Assembly: GCA_944326385.1 (NCBI GenBank)
Contig: CALVDT010000098.1
Span: 1 to 49,179, forward strand
DNA length: 49,179 nucleotides
Reading direction: 5' to 3'
Source of the DNA: an uncultured Bacteroidales bacterium
GTDB taxonomy: Bacteria > Bacteroidota > Bacteroidia > Bacteroidales > UBA932
The notes beneath the pieces were generated by a model. The model ran no database searches and had not been told where the DNA came from. It was given only the letters and a program-made list of their open reading frames with translations. A program made the position numbers and the translations under genes. Positions 16,018 through 24,770 of this stretch are shown piece by piece; position 1 is the first letter of the stretch; every line of letters starts with the position of its first letter.

Positions 16018-16601
16018 CATCTGATAATCGAGAGTCCGAACAGTTCGTTTCCGCAGAAGGAAGCGCTGATCCGGACTCTTTCTTCATTTTCCCCTATCAG
16101 GCAGACAGGTTTTGCGAGTTCTTCCGCTACGATATCTCCGATTCTCTGGCTTACATATCCGGAAGCCCCGGTTATGCATCTTTCGACAATTCCGATATAA
16201 TCCGTCTCTTTTCCCGTTGTCGTGCTGAAGAGTGTGTCGTTATCCTTGCAGAAACGGAATTCGTTTCCTTCGGCCGACAGCACCTCTGGCAGATACAGCG
16301 GGAACGGGAGCAAAGAGGTATGGTCAAGGACAGATGCGAAGCCGATGCTTTCCGGTGTCCTGTTTTCCAGAATACCGCCCATATACATGAGAATCCCGAA
16401 ATTCAGCCCGTCATAGTATCGTGACACGAATTTAGGCGAAATGCATTTCCCGGCCTTGGATATCCTGGCGAAAAGCACGGGGGAATAACATATCTCCTTC
16501 AGAAAGTCAGGCACATAGAAATCCTTGTTTTCCCGCTCCCATGTCGTATCGGGACGGCAGATGTAGCTGTCCTGTCCGTGAAGCCTTACAGTTATGTTCA
16601 T
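16017..16601 (-). CDS. FAH-fold (fumarylacetoacetate hydrolase-like) protein, probably inactive
   Basis: A 194-residue protein. YVPDFLKEICYSPVLFARIS followed by GKCISPKFVSRYYDGLNFGI aligns by eye with the FAH-family stretch that normally reads LPDFS-x2-I-x-yEvElvl-x-I followed by GK-I-x4-A-x-YYD. The end YVSQRIGDIVAEE and then GNELFGLSIIR also fits the FAH core. The metal-binding glutamates of the E-x-E motif are replaced here (SPVLFA), and the TGTP loop is absent, so catalysis is doubtful. Its start codon overlaps the exonuclease stop (TGATG at 16603-16599), so it is translationally coupled third in dnaN-exonuclease-FAH-like. The function is unknown. Confidence 0.65.
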   Translation of the reverse strand: MNITVRLHGQDSYICRPDTTWERENKDFYVPDFLKEICYSPVLFARISKAGKCISPKFVSRYYDGLNFGILMYMGGILENRTPESIGFASVLDHTSLLPFPLYLPEVLSAEGNEFRFCKDNDTLFSTTTGKETDYIGIVERCITGASGYVSQRIGDIVAEELAKPVCLIGENEERVRISASFCGNELFGLSIIR

Positions 16602-17512
16602 CAGAAAAGTTTTCCTGAACCCCATTTCTCGGCCAGAGAACCGACCGATTTCTCGAGTTCCTTGTCAGTGAGTTTCTTCATCGCAGCCTTTCTGGCTTCC
16701 TGTTTCTCTGCCTCGAACTGTCGCCGGAGCATGATGAACTGCTGCTTGGTGTCAAGGGTGAATTCCCCGTTCTCGATCCAGCTGAAATATGACGGTTCAG
16801 TCTCGTATACTTCACGTGCAGTCTTGCCTCTGTGCTTGCCGAAGTTTATGACCACCTCTTTCTTGTCATTGTAGACAAGTCTGCCGGCATAATCCACGAT
16901 TTTCTGCCTTTCGGAGAAATTCGCCAGGAAACTCACGTCGTTCTTCAGCTGCTCCGGATACCTGTCGAGCTGGGCCTTCAGCACCTCGTATGTCGCCATG
17001 GTGTCCGCTTCGGCTGCATGGGCATTTTCGAGTTCCTTCCCGCAGTAGAATCTGTATGCGGCTTTCAGGTTTCTCGGTTCGAGCTGGTGGTATATGTTCT
17101 GGACATCCACCATCGTCATCCTGTGCAGGTCGATGCGGACTGCCTTGTTCCTGTATTTACGGACCCTTTCCATCTCTTCCGCAAGCATGGGAAGGTCGAA
17201 CTTGTTTGAATTGAAGCCGGCGAGATCGCATCCGTCCAGCCAGTCCTGCACCTCGTCTATTAGCTCGAAGAAACGTTTTTCACCGACAAGATCCGCGTCA
17301 CTTATCCCATGCACTTCCTGCGCACTCGGATTGATCTTCCTCTGGCAGTCCGCTGCATAGTCCCATGGTCTTACCCTCCATGTCTTGACACGGACCTCGT
17401 CACCGGGCAGCACCTTTACAAAACTCAGTTCTATTATGGCGTCGGTAGCTATATTCAGGCCGGTGCTTTCGATGTCGAAGAAAAGCAGCGGCCTTTCAAG
17501 ATTGATTTCCAT
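16601..17512 (-). CDS. DEDDh 3'-5' exonuclease (Pol III epsilon-like) with C-terminal extension
   Basis: 303 residues. The exonuclease domain is at 1-180: FFDIESTGLN (D13, E15), INPSAQEVHGISDADL, AGFNSNKFDLPML with the Exo II Asp, and HAAEADTMATYEVL with the Exo III His and Asp. After it comes a small domain, VINFGKHRGKTAREVYETEP, like the quiescent-cell or DUF3820 module seen behind some exonucleases, then a Lys/Glu-rich helix. It begins 5 bases after dnaN ends on the same strand. A role in editing or processing with the sliding clamp is a reasonable inference. No obvious QLxLF clamp-binding motif is visible. Confidence 0.88.
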   Translation of the reverse strand: MEINLERPLLFFDIESTGLNIATDAIIELSFVKVLPGDEVRVKTWRVRPWDYAADCQRKINPSAQEVHGISDADLVGEKRFFELIDEVQDWLDGCDLAGFNSNKFDLPMLAEEMERVRKYRNKAVRIDLHRMTMVDVQNIYHQLEPRNLKAAYRFYCGKELENAHAAEADTMATYEVLKAQLDRYPEQLKNDVSFLANFSERQKIVDYAGRLVYNDKKEVVINFGKHRGKTAREVYETEPSYFSWIENGEFTLDTKQQFIMLRRQFEAEKQEARKAAMKKLTDKELEKSVGSLAEKWGSGKLF

Positions 17513-17517
17513 GACGA

Positions 17518-18636
17518 TTATGCTATGCTTGGCATCAGTATTCCACAGATCTTTTCGCTTCCTTCCTCTTCTTCGGACGGAACTATCACTGCAGGACGGG
17601 TGCCGTCAGCGAACTTGAGGACTATTTCATTGCAGTCGATATTGCTGAGGATCTCGACCAGGAACGTGGATTTGAAGCCTATGCTCAGGTCGTCCCCCTC
17701 GTATTCGCACTGGAGTTTTTCATATGCCGCGAGAGAGAATCCGAGATCCTGGGCTGTTATTTCGAGCGAACCGGCTCCGAGGTTGAACTTTATATGGTTG
17801 GAGCCCTTGTTTGCGCAGACAGAGACCCTTCTTACCGAATTCAGAAGCTGAAGCCTGTCTATTTTCAGGATGTTCATGTTGTTCTGAGGGATCACATCCC
17901 TGTATCTCGGGTATTTGCCTACCACGAGACGGCAGATCACAATCGTATTGTCGAAGGTGAAGACAGCGTTGTTCGAGTCGAATGATATTTCCACCTTCTC
18001 CGTATTCTTCCCGATGATGCTGCGCAGGATTGCCGCGGGCTTCTTGTGGAGAATGAATGAAGCCTTTTCGGATGCCTTGACATCACCGGTGGTGAAGCAG
18101 ACAAGCTTATGTGCATCGGAAGCCACCAGAGTAGTGGATTCCGTATCTATATCGAAGAAGATGCCGTTCATCGTAGGCCTGATCTCATCATCGGCGGTGG
18201 CGTAGATTGTGGATGCTATGCCCTCTACAAGGCTCTGTGCCGGGAACTCCAGCGTGACGGCAGCCTCGGATGTCGTGGCGAACGGAGGATAATCCTCGGC
18301 CGGGAAATACGGCAGTGTGGACGCTCCATTGGCCCAGCTGAATTCGAACGCCGTATCGCTTACGGTCTTGATGGAAAGTGGCTGGTCAGGAAGTTCTTTC
18401 AGCAGATCAAGGAGATGCTTTGCTGGAATGGCTATCTGCCCTTCTTCTTCAGCGTTCTCCACCTCGACACTGGTCCTCATCGTCAGTTCCGAGTCGGAAG
18501 CGGTGATTTCCAGTAGATTACCTTTTAAATTGAAAAGGAAGTTCTCCAGAATCGGAAGAGCGGATTTCGATGGAATCGCCTTTGCCACTGTCATAATCCC
18601 TTTCAATAATTCTGAACTTGATATAACCAGTTTCAT
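17518..18636 (-). CDS. dnaN: DNA polymerase III beta subunit (sliding clamp)
   Basis: The ring-shaped processivity clamp of the replisome. The 372 residues fall into three repeated clamp domains. MKLVISSSELLKGIMTVAKA and SALPILENFLFNLKGNLLEI open domain I, TIYATADDEIRPTMNGIFFD and VASDAHKLVCF lie in domain II, and the C-terminus has FKSTFLVEILSNIDCNEIVLKF and ends KICGILMPSIA, close to the usual P-M-R/x-L ending. It leads a minus-strand operon with the exonuclease and FAH-like genes. A -7 element TACATTTG (18721-18714) gives a leader of about 70 bases. Confidence 0.97.
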   Translation of the reverse strand: MKLVISSSELLKGIMTVAKAIPSKSALPILENFLFNLKGNLLEITASDSELTMRTSVEVENAEEEGQIAIPAKHLLDLLKELPDQPLSIKTVSDTAFEFSWANGASTLPYFPAEDYPPFATTSEAAVTLEFPAQSLVEGIASTIYATADDEIRPTMNGIFFDIDTESTTLVASDAHKLVCFTTGDVKASEKASFILHKKPAAILRSIIGKNTEKVEISFDSNNAVFTFDNTIVICRLVVGKYPRYRDVIPQNNMNILKIDRLQLLNSVRRVSVCANKGSNHIKFNLGAGSLEITAQDLGFSLAAYEKLQCEYEGDDLSIGFKSTFLVEILSNIDCNEIVLKFADGTRPAVIVPSEEEEGSEKICGILMPSIA

Positions 18637-18791
18637 ATTAATTTGATAAATTTGTTAAAAATCCATGTCAGCTGTGCCGGCCTGCCGTCTGACCGGATAG
18701 CCGATACATCAAGCAAATGTACAAAAAATTGCTTTAAAATGGCATATTATTTGATTTTTTCCACCTGTTTGTTTAAACGAATATCAATTTA
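18637..18791. promoter_or_regulatory. Divergent control region of dnaN and the HtrA protease
   Basis: A 155-base region. On the minus strand, TACATTTG (18721-18714) is the likely dnaN -7 element. On the plus strand no good TAnnTTTG is present ahead of the HtrA gene; TTTG at 18750-18753 and an AT-rich stretch are all I see. The HtrA-type gene may depend on an alternative sigma factor. Confidence 0.4.
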
Positions 18792-20234
18792 ATGTTCAGA
18801 AATATGAAAAAAGGTATTTTAGTAGTGCTGCTCTCTGCCGTCATAGGCGGCTTGACAGCGTTTGCAGTCGTGAAGACTACGGACAGGTCTGAAACAATGA
18901 CCGTGGTTTCGACCGACGGTGCGCAGTACAGGACTGTCAATTTGTCACTGTCCGACTATCCGGATTTCACATATGCGGCCGAATCTGCCGTGGATGCAGT
19001 GGTGTATGTAAAGGTTGTGGCCAAGGACGTCATCACAAGGGGGCCTAATTCCATATTCGACTTTTTCTTCGGATATGAAGGCGTGCCTCAGGAAAGGGAG
19101 AAAGTCGGCAGCGGTTCGGGGGTCATAATCCGTCCTGACGGTTACATAGTGACAAACAACCATGTGGTGGAAGGCGCGACCGAAATACAGGTCACCTTGA
19201 ACAACAACAAGACTTTCGATGCCAAGCTCATAGGCACGGACCCGGCTACGGATGTGGCCATAATAAAGATCGATGCCGAGGGGCTGCCGGTAATCCCGTT
19301 CGGGGATTCCGACAAGCTCAGGCTTGGCGAATGGGTGATAGCCATCGGCAGCCCGTATGATCTCCGTTCCACCATCACAGCCGGCATCGTGAGCGCAAAA
19401 GGCCGTTCCATGCCGTCCTATGACGGAGAGTTCAAGATAGAGTCCTTCATCCAGACGGATGCGGCAGTGAATCCGGGGAACAGCGGCGGCGCCCTTGTCG
19501 ACAAGAAAGGCAACCTTGTAGGCGTCAATACCGCAATCATTTCCCAGACCGGCTCATATACAGGTTACTCATTCGCAATTCCATCGAACATGGTCAGGAA
19601 AGTGGCTGAAGATCTGATAGACTTCGGAAGCGTCAAGAGGGCCGTTCTCGGAATCACGATGACTCCTGTCACGGACAAAATTGTGGAAGAATTGAAACTT
19701 TCTTCATTCGATGGCGTATATATTACTGAGGTACTGAAAGGAAGTGCCGCTGACCAGGCCGGAGTGAAGAGCGGTGACGTGCTTGTGGCCGTGGATTCAG
19801 TCAAGGTCAGGAACGCAGCAGCCGTACAGGAAGCTGTGAACAGCTACAGGCCCGGTGACAAGGCCGAGCTTACTGTCATAAGGGACGGCAAGGAGAAAGT
19901 CCTCGAAGTGCAGTTCAAGGGCACTATGGTGGACAACGGTTCTGTGGATGAAGACGGTGCTGTGGCTTTCTACGGTGCGAAGATAAAGGAAGCGGACAAG
20001 GAAAAGCTTGCGGAACTCGGTCTTGAAAGAGGAGTAGAGATTGTTTCGGTCGGCCCGGGCAAGATCATGGATGCCGGAGTTTCGGAAGGTTTCGTGATAC
20101 TTTATGTTAACGACCAGCCTGTCAGCAAACCTCAGGATGTAATGAATATTGTCAAGAAGTCGAAGAGAGCGGTATTCATAGAAGGAGTGACTTCATATGG
20201 AAAACCGTCATATTTCGGCTTCGGTGTAGAATAG
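18792..20234 (+). CDS. HtrA/DegP-type periplasmic serine protease (Do family)
   Basis: An envelope quality-control protease and chaperone. It begins with a signal or anchor helix (MKKGILVVLLSAVIGGLTAF; start at 18792 or at the Met four codons on). The trypsin-like domain has H124 (NNHVVEG), D154 (TDVAII) and S231 (NPGNSGGAL), so it is catalytically complete. Two PDZ domains follow: PDZ1 around VYITEVLKGSAADQAGVKSG and a more divergent PDZ2 with VEIVSVGPGKIMDAGVSEG. The 480 residues fit DegP/DegQ. An attenuator-like structure and rpoD follow directly. Whether it is DegP or DegQ cannot be told. Confidence 0.93.
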   Translation: MFRNMKKGILVVLLSAVIGGLTAFAVVKTTDRSETMTVVSTDGAQYRTVNLSLSDYPDFTYAAESAVDAVVYVKVVAKDVITRGPNSIFDFFFGYEGVPQEREKVGSGSGVIIRPDGYIVTNNHVVEGATEIQVTLNNNKTFDAKLIGTDPATDVAIIKIDAEGLPVIPFGDSDKLRLGEWVIAIGSPYDLRSTITAGIVSAKGRSMPSYDGEFKIESFIQTDAAVNPGNSGGALVDKKGNLVGVNTAIISQTGSYTGYSFAIPSNMVRKVAEDLIDFGSVKRAVLGITMTPVTDKIVEELKLSSFDGVYITEVLKGSAADQAGVKSGDVLVAVDSVKVRNAAAVQEAVNSYRPGDKAELTVIRDGKEKVLEVQFKGTMVDNGSVDEDGAVAFYGAKIKEADKEKLAELGLERGVEIVSVGPGKIMDAGVSEGFVILYVNDQPVSKPQDVMNIVKKSKRAVFIEGVTSYGKPSYFGFGVE

Positions 20235-20308
20235 GATCCGTCGGAGCGGAAACAAGATGACTGTCCGGCGGATCCGGGATATGGAATCCGTCGGACAGAT
20301 TTTTTATT
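20235..20308 (+). promoter_or_regulatory. Attenuator-like terminator/antiterminator before rpoD
   Basis: Three related segments: A GGATCCGTCGG (20235-20245 region), B CTGTCCGGCGGATCC (20261-20275) and C GGAATCCGTCGGACAG (20283-20298). B pairs with C, and the stem is followed by ATTTTTTATT, an intrinsic terminator ending exactly where the rpoD ATG (20309) begins. B can instead pair with A (one G-U), which would break the terminator. No TAnnTTTG promoter lies between the HtrA-type gene and rpoD. Confidence 0.6.
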
Positions 20309-21169
20309 ATGAGACAGTTAAAGATTACAAAATCCATCACGAACCGCGAGAGCGCTTCTCTTGACAAATATCTCCAGGAGATCGGTCGCGAGGAACTGAT
20401 CACAGTGGAAGATGAGGTGGAGCTCGCCCAGAGAATCCGCAAAGGCGACCAGAAGGCATTGGAGAAACTGACGAGAGCGAACCTCAGGTTCGTGGTTTCA
20501 GTGGCAAAGCAGTATCAGAACCAGGGGCTGAGTCTCCCGGACCTTATAAATGAGGGTAATCTGGGGCTTATCAAGGCCGCCGAGAAATTCGATGAGACAA
20601 GAGGCTTCAAATTCATATCATATGCCGTATGGTGGATCAGGCAGTCCATTCTGCAGGCTCTTGCCGAGCAGTCAAGGATAGTCAGGCTTCCTCTTAACCA
20701 GGTCGGCTCGCTGAACAAGATCAACAAGGCTCTCTCGAAATTCGAACAGGAAAACGAAAGGATGCCTTCAAACGAGGAGCTTTCCGAAATGATAGACGTC
20801 CCGAAAGACAAGATTGCGGATACATTGAGAGTATCGGGCAGGCATGTCTCCGTGGATGCTCCTTTTGTGGAAGGGGAGGACAACAGCCTTCTTGACGTGC
20901 TTGTGAACAACGATTCCCCGAGTGCGGACAAAGGACTTGTGAACGAATCCCTGAACAAGGAGATCGAACGCGCCCTTTCCACGCTGGCCCCGAGGGAACG
21001 GGAAATCGTCAAATCTTTCTTCGGCATCGGATGCCAGGAGATGACGCTCGAAGAGATAGGCGAAAGATTCGGCCTGACACGCGAACGTGTCCGCCAGATC
21101 AAGGAGAAGGCTATCCGCAGACTGAGAAGCAACTCCAGAAGCAAACTCCTGAAAAGTTATCTCGGTTAA
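20309..21169 (+). CDS. rpoD: Primary RNA polymerase sigma factor (RpoD/SigA)
   Basis: The vegetative sigma factor that recognises the Bacteroidetes TTTG/TAnnTTTG promoters found all over this window. At 286 residues it is the short Bacteroidetes form with region 1.1 missing. Region 1.2 is [15 protein letters not shown], 2.1-2.4 includes [38 protein letters not shown] and [15 protein letters not shown], region 3 is [13 protein letters not shown], and region 4 ends [20 protein letters not shown]. There is no ribosome site; the start codon follows a terminator T-tract. argS begins 11 bases after the stop. Confidence 0.96.
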   Translation: MRQLKITKSITNRESASLDKYLQEIGREELITVEDEVELAQRIRKGDQKALEKLTRANLRFVVSVAKQYQNQGLSLPDLINEGNLGLIKAAEKFDETRGFKFISYAVWWIRQSILQALAEQSRIVRLPLNQVGSLNKINKALSKFEQENERMPSNEELSEMIDVPKDKIADTLRVSGRHVSVDAPFVEGEDNSLLDVLVNNDSPSADKGLVNESLNKEIERALSTLAPREREIVKSFFGIGCQEMTLEEIGERFGLTRERVRQIKEKAIRRLRSNSRSKLLKSYLG

Positions 21170-21180
21170 CCAGACAGTTT

Positions 21181-22965
21181 ATGAGTCCAGACAAATTTAT
21201 CATAGAAAAAGCCAAGGAGGCAGTGTCGGCATTGTACGGATCCGGACTGCCGGATGCATCATTCCAGGTGCAGGTTACAAGAAAAGAATTCGAAGGGGAT
21301 TACACGCTGGTCGTGTTTCCCCTTCTGAAGGTTTCACATCTGAGTCCGGAGGCCACGGCACAGGCCATTGGCGGCTGGCTGCAGGCCAACACACAGGAAA
21401 TCTCCGGATACAATACAGTGAAAGGCTTCCTTAACCTTTCATTTTCGGACAGCTACTGGAGCAGCCTGTTTGCATCTATAGCTTCCGATCCGGATTTCGG
21501 ACAGCTGCCATCCACCGGCAAGACCATAATGGTGGAATTCTCTTCCCCGAACACGAACAAACCTCTCCATCTCGGGCATATCAGGAACAATCTTCTCGGA
21601 TGGTCGGTGTCCCGGCTTCTCGAGGCGAACGGACATAAGGTCATGAAGGTGAACCTTGTGAATGACAGAGGAATCCATATCTGCAAATCCATGCTTGCAT
21701 GGCTCAAGACAGGAAACGGAGAGACTCCGGAATCATCAGGAAAGAAAGGTGACCACCTGGTAGGTGACTACTATGTGAAATTCAATGAAATATACAAGAA
21801 AGAAGTAGAAGACCTTGTCGCGGGCGGAATGTCTGAAGAGGAGGCCGGAAAGAACGCCCCGAGCCTGAAGGAAGCCCAGAACATGCTTCTGAAATGGGAA
21901 AACGGCGATCCGGAGGTGGTGGCCTTGTGGAAAAAGATGAATTCCTGGGTATACGCCGGCTTCGACAAGACTTATTCCGATCTCGGCATATCGTTCGACA
22001 GGACGTACTATGAGTCGCAGACATATCTTCTCGGCAAGGCTCTGGTGCAGAAAGGCCTTGATATGGGCATCTTCGAGCGGGAAGCCGACGGTTCTGTATG
22101 GTGCGACCTGACTGCCGACGGCCTTGACAGAAAACTCCTGCTCCGCGGAGACGGAACATCCGTGTACATCACCCAGGATCTCGGCACGGCTGAGCAGCGT
22201 TTCAGCGAATACAGCCTTGACGAGCATATCTACGTCGTCGGCAACGAGCAGAACTACCATTTTCAGGTTCTGAAGCTGATTCTCAAGAAACTCGGTTTCG
22301 CATGGTCGGACAATATCTACCATCTCTCCTACGGTATGGTCGAGCTTCCTGAAGGCAAGATGAAATCCCGTGAGGGTACGGTAGTCGATGCCGATGACCT
22401 TATCGAAAAGATGTACAATACGGCGAAAGAGACTTCTCTGGAGCTCGGCAAGCTCGATGACATGTCTGAGGAAGAGCAGGACAGCCTTTTCAGAATGCTG
22501 AGCCTCGGTGCATTGAAATATTTCATCATCAAGGTCGACCCGAAGAAGACCATGCTTTTCGATCCGAAGGAATCCATAGATTTCAACGGAAACACAGGCC
22601 CGTTCATCCAGTATACGCACGCCAGAATCAAATCCATACTCAGGAAGGCTGCGGAGAAGGGCATTGTCCCGGATCTTCCGGCTGCCGGCATCAGCCTCAC
22701 ACAGAAGGAGACAAGGCTGATAAAGCTTCTGGACATGTATCCTGGCAAGGTAGCTGAAGGCGGTCAGGCGCATTCACCGGCAATCATAGCCAACTACGCC
22801 TACGATCTGGCAAAGGAATTCAACCAGTATTATCACGATACGCCGGTCCTGAAGGAGGCCGACCAGGAGTTGCTGAAATTCAGGCTCATGCTCCTTTCCA
22901 CCATAGCCGGAGTCCTTGTCAAGGCCATGGACATATTGGGAATCCGCCTTCCTGAAAGAATGTAG
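21181..22965 (+). CDS. argS: Arginyl-tRNA synthetase
   Basis: A class I synthetase that charges tRNA-Arg. It has 594 residues from the ATG at 21181 (MSPDKFIIEKAKEA), which is preferred because the longer frame would overlap the end of rpoD. The N-terminal Add1 domain (residues 1-100) contacts the tRNA D-loop. HIGH is HLGH at 130-133 (KPLHLGHIRN), and the KMSKS equivalent is PEGKMKSREGTVV. The C-terminal anticodon-binding domain ends MDILGIRLPERM, the usual ArgS ending. It is second in rpoD-argS-ygiQ, 11 bases after rpoD and 9 before the YgiQ gene. Confidence 0.96.
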   Translation: MSPDKFIIEKAKEAVSALYGSGLPDASFQVQVTRKEFEGDYTLVVFPLLKVSHLSPEATAQAIGGWLQANTQEISGYNTVKGFLNLSFSDSYWSSLFASIASDPDFGQLPSTGKTIMVEFSSPNTNKPLHLGHIRNNLLGWSVSRLLEANGHKVMKVNLVNDRGIHICKSMLAWLKTGNGETPESSGKKGDHLVGDYYVKFNEIYKKEVEDLVAGGMSEEEAGKNAPSLKEAQNMLLKWENGDPEVVALWKKMNSWVYAGFDKTYSDLGISFDRTYYESQTYLLGKALVQKGLDMGIFEREADGSVWCDLTADGLDRKLLLRGDGTSVYITQDLGTAEQRFSEYSLDEHIYVVGNEQNYHFQVLKLILKKLGFAWSDNIYHLSYGMVELPEGKMKSREGTVVDADDLIEKMYNTAKETSLELGKLDDMSEEEQDSLFRMLSLGALKYFIIKVDPKKTMLFDPKESIDFNGNTGPFIQYTHARIKSILRKAAEKGIVPDLPAAGISLTQKETRLIKLLDMYPGKVAEGGQAHSPAIIANYAYDLAKEFNQYYHDTPVLKEADQELLKFRLMLLSTIAGVLVKAMDILGIRLPERM

Positions 22966-22974
22966 GATATCTTC

Positions 22975-24696
22975 ATGGAAGAAAGCCGGATGATACCGAC
23001 TTCCGCAAAGGAAGTCGAAAAACTCGGGTGGGACTATATCGATGTCATCATTTTTACAGGTGATGCATTCATAGACCACCCTTCTTTCGGTACTGCCGTC
23101 ATCGCGAGGTATCTCCAGAAACATGGATACAGAGTGGCGGTGGTCCCTCAGCCGAACTGGCGCGATGATCTCCGTGATTTCAGGAAACTCGGTGCGCCGA
23201 GGCTGTTCTTCGGAGTGAATTCGGGAGCCATGGATTCTATGGTGAACCATTATACCGCCTCCCGCAGACTCAGGAGCAATGACGCTTATACCCCGATGGG
23301 GAAGACAGGGCAGCGTCCGGATTATGCCGTGACAGTGTATACGAAGATATTGAAGGACCTGTATCCTGAAGTTCCGGTCATCATAGGCGGGATTGAAGCG
23401 TCGCTCAGACGCCTGACACATTACGACTACTGGAAAGACACCCTGATGCCTTCAGTTCTTCTTTCGAGCGGGGCCGATTTCCTGTCTTACGGGATGGGGG
23501 AGCGCACCATGCTTGAGTTTGCGCGGGCCTTCGAGTCGGGAAGGAACATGTCGGACATCCGGAAAATCCCGCAGACCGCTTTCTTCATGAGCGGGAAATG
23601 CAGGCTAAGTGATGCCCTTATCCTGAATTCCTACGAGAAATGCTGTCAGGACAAAGTCGCATTCGCCGGGAATTTCAGGAATATTGAGACTGCAGCGAAC
23701 ATGCTTGCGCCTCCGGTCATAATCGAACCATGCGGGGACGGTTATGTCAGAGTCAACCCGCCTTATTCTCCTGCTACGGAAGCCGAAATGGATTCCTTCT
23801 GGGATCTGCCCTTCACCAGACAGCCGCATCTGCGCTACAAAGGCAAGCATATCCCGGCTTATGAGATGATAAAATTCTCCGTCAACACGCACAGAGGCTG
23901 CTTCGGCGGCTGCAATTTCTGTACAATAGCCGCTCATCAGGGGAAGTTCATCCAGTCAAGGTCCGGCCAGTCTGTCCTCGACGAGATAAGGAAGCTCAGG
24001 TCAGTACCGGGATTTGCAGGAAACATATCGGATGTTGGCGCCCCTACAGCCAACATGTACGGGATGAAAGGCAAGAATCCGGACATGTGTGCCCGTTGCG
24101 TGAGGAAATCCTGCCTTTTCCCTGCCCCCTGCAGGAATCTCGACAGGTCGCATGCCAGGCTTCTCGACCTGTATTCCGGCATTTCGAAAATAAAGGGAAT
24201 CCGGCATTTCTATATAGGAAGCGGCATCAGGTACGATCTTTTCCTGGATGAGAACGGATTCATAGACGGGACTTCCCGCCGGTATTTCGAAGAACTGGTG
24301 CTCGAACACACTTCCGGGATCTTGAAGGTAGCTCCGGAACATACCGAAGACAAGGTGCTGAAACTCATGTCCAAGCCATCATTCCGCCTTTTCGTGCGTC
24401 TGCGCGCCCTGTTCGACTCCCTGATCAGAAAGACCGGAAAACACTGCCTTCTCATACCGTATTTCATCTCAGGACATCCGGGATGCAATATGGAAGACAT
24501 GAGGAAACTTTCCCTTAACCCTGCCTTGAAAGGGATACGGACAGACCAGGTCCAGGACTTTACCCCGACTCCCATGACTACGTCATCCGTCATGTATTAT
24601 ACGGGAATCGATCCGCATACGATGCAAAACGTTTTCGTAGAACGGGATATAGAAAAGAAGAGGCGGCAGAAGTCGTATTTCTTCATAAAAAAATGA
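22975..24696 (+). CDS. YgiQ-family radical SAM protein
   Basis: 573 residues. The N-terminal cobalamin-binding-like region (DYIDVIIFTGDAFIDHPSFG) and the UPF0313 signature VNHYTASRRLRSNDAYTPMG precede the radical SAM motif C309-x3-C313-x2-C316 (HRGCFGGCNFCTIAAHQG). An extra cysteine cluster, DMCARCVRKSCLFPAPC, follows and could bind a second iron-sulfur cluster or zinc. The reaction is not known for the family. It is co-transcribed with rpoD and argS. The C-terminal basic tail is shorter than in E. coli YgiQ. Confidence 0.9.
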   Translation: MEESRMIPTSAKEVEKLGWDYIDVIIFTGDAFIDHPSFGTAVIARYLQKHGYRVAVVPQPNWRDDLRDFRKLGAPRLFFGVNSGAMDSMVNHYTASRRLRSNDAYTPMGKTGQRPDYAVTVYTKILKDLYPEVPVIIGGIEASLRRLTHYDYWKDTLMPSVLLSSGADFLSYGMGERTMLEFARAFESGRNMSDIRKIPQTAFFMSGKCRLSDALILNSYEKCCQDKVAFAGNFRNIETAANMLAPPVIIEPCGDGYVRVNPPYSPATEAEMDSFWDLPFTRQPHLRYKGKHIPAYEMIKFSVNTHRGCFGGCNFCTIAAHQGKFIQSRSGQSVLDEIRKLRSVPGFAGNISDVGAPTANMYGMKGKNPDMCARCVRKSCLFPAPCRNLDRSHARLLDLYSGISKIKGIRHFYIGSGIRYDLFLDENGFIDGTSRRYFEELVLEHTSGILKVAPEHTEDKVLKLMSKPSFRLFVRLRALFDSLIRKTGKHCLLIPYFISGHPGCNMEDMRKLSLNPALKGIRTDQVQDFTPTPMTTSSVMYYTGIDPHTMQNVFVERDIEKKRRQKSYFFIKK

Positions 24697-24770
24697 AAAA
24701 AAATATTCCCGATTCCGAAAAATGTCCTATTATTGCATCTGAAAAGATTTGAATAAAAAGGAAAGAAAAT

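Noticed and set aside
21031-21180. N-terminal extension of ArgS overlapping rpoD
   Set aside because: The extension only mirrors the rpoD region 4 sequence in another frame; ATG 21181 gives the normal ArgS N-terminus.
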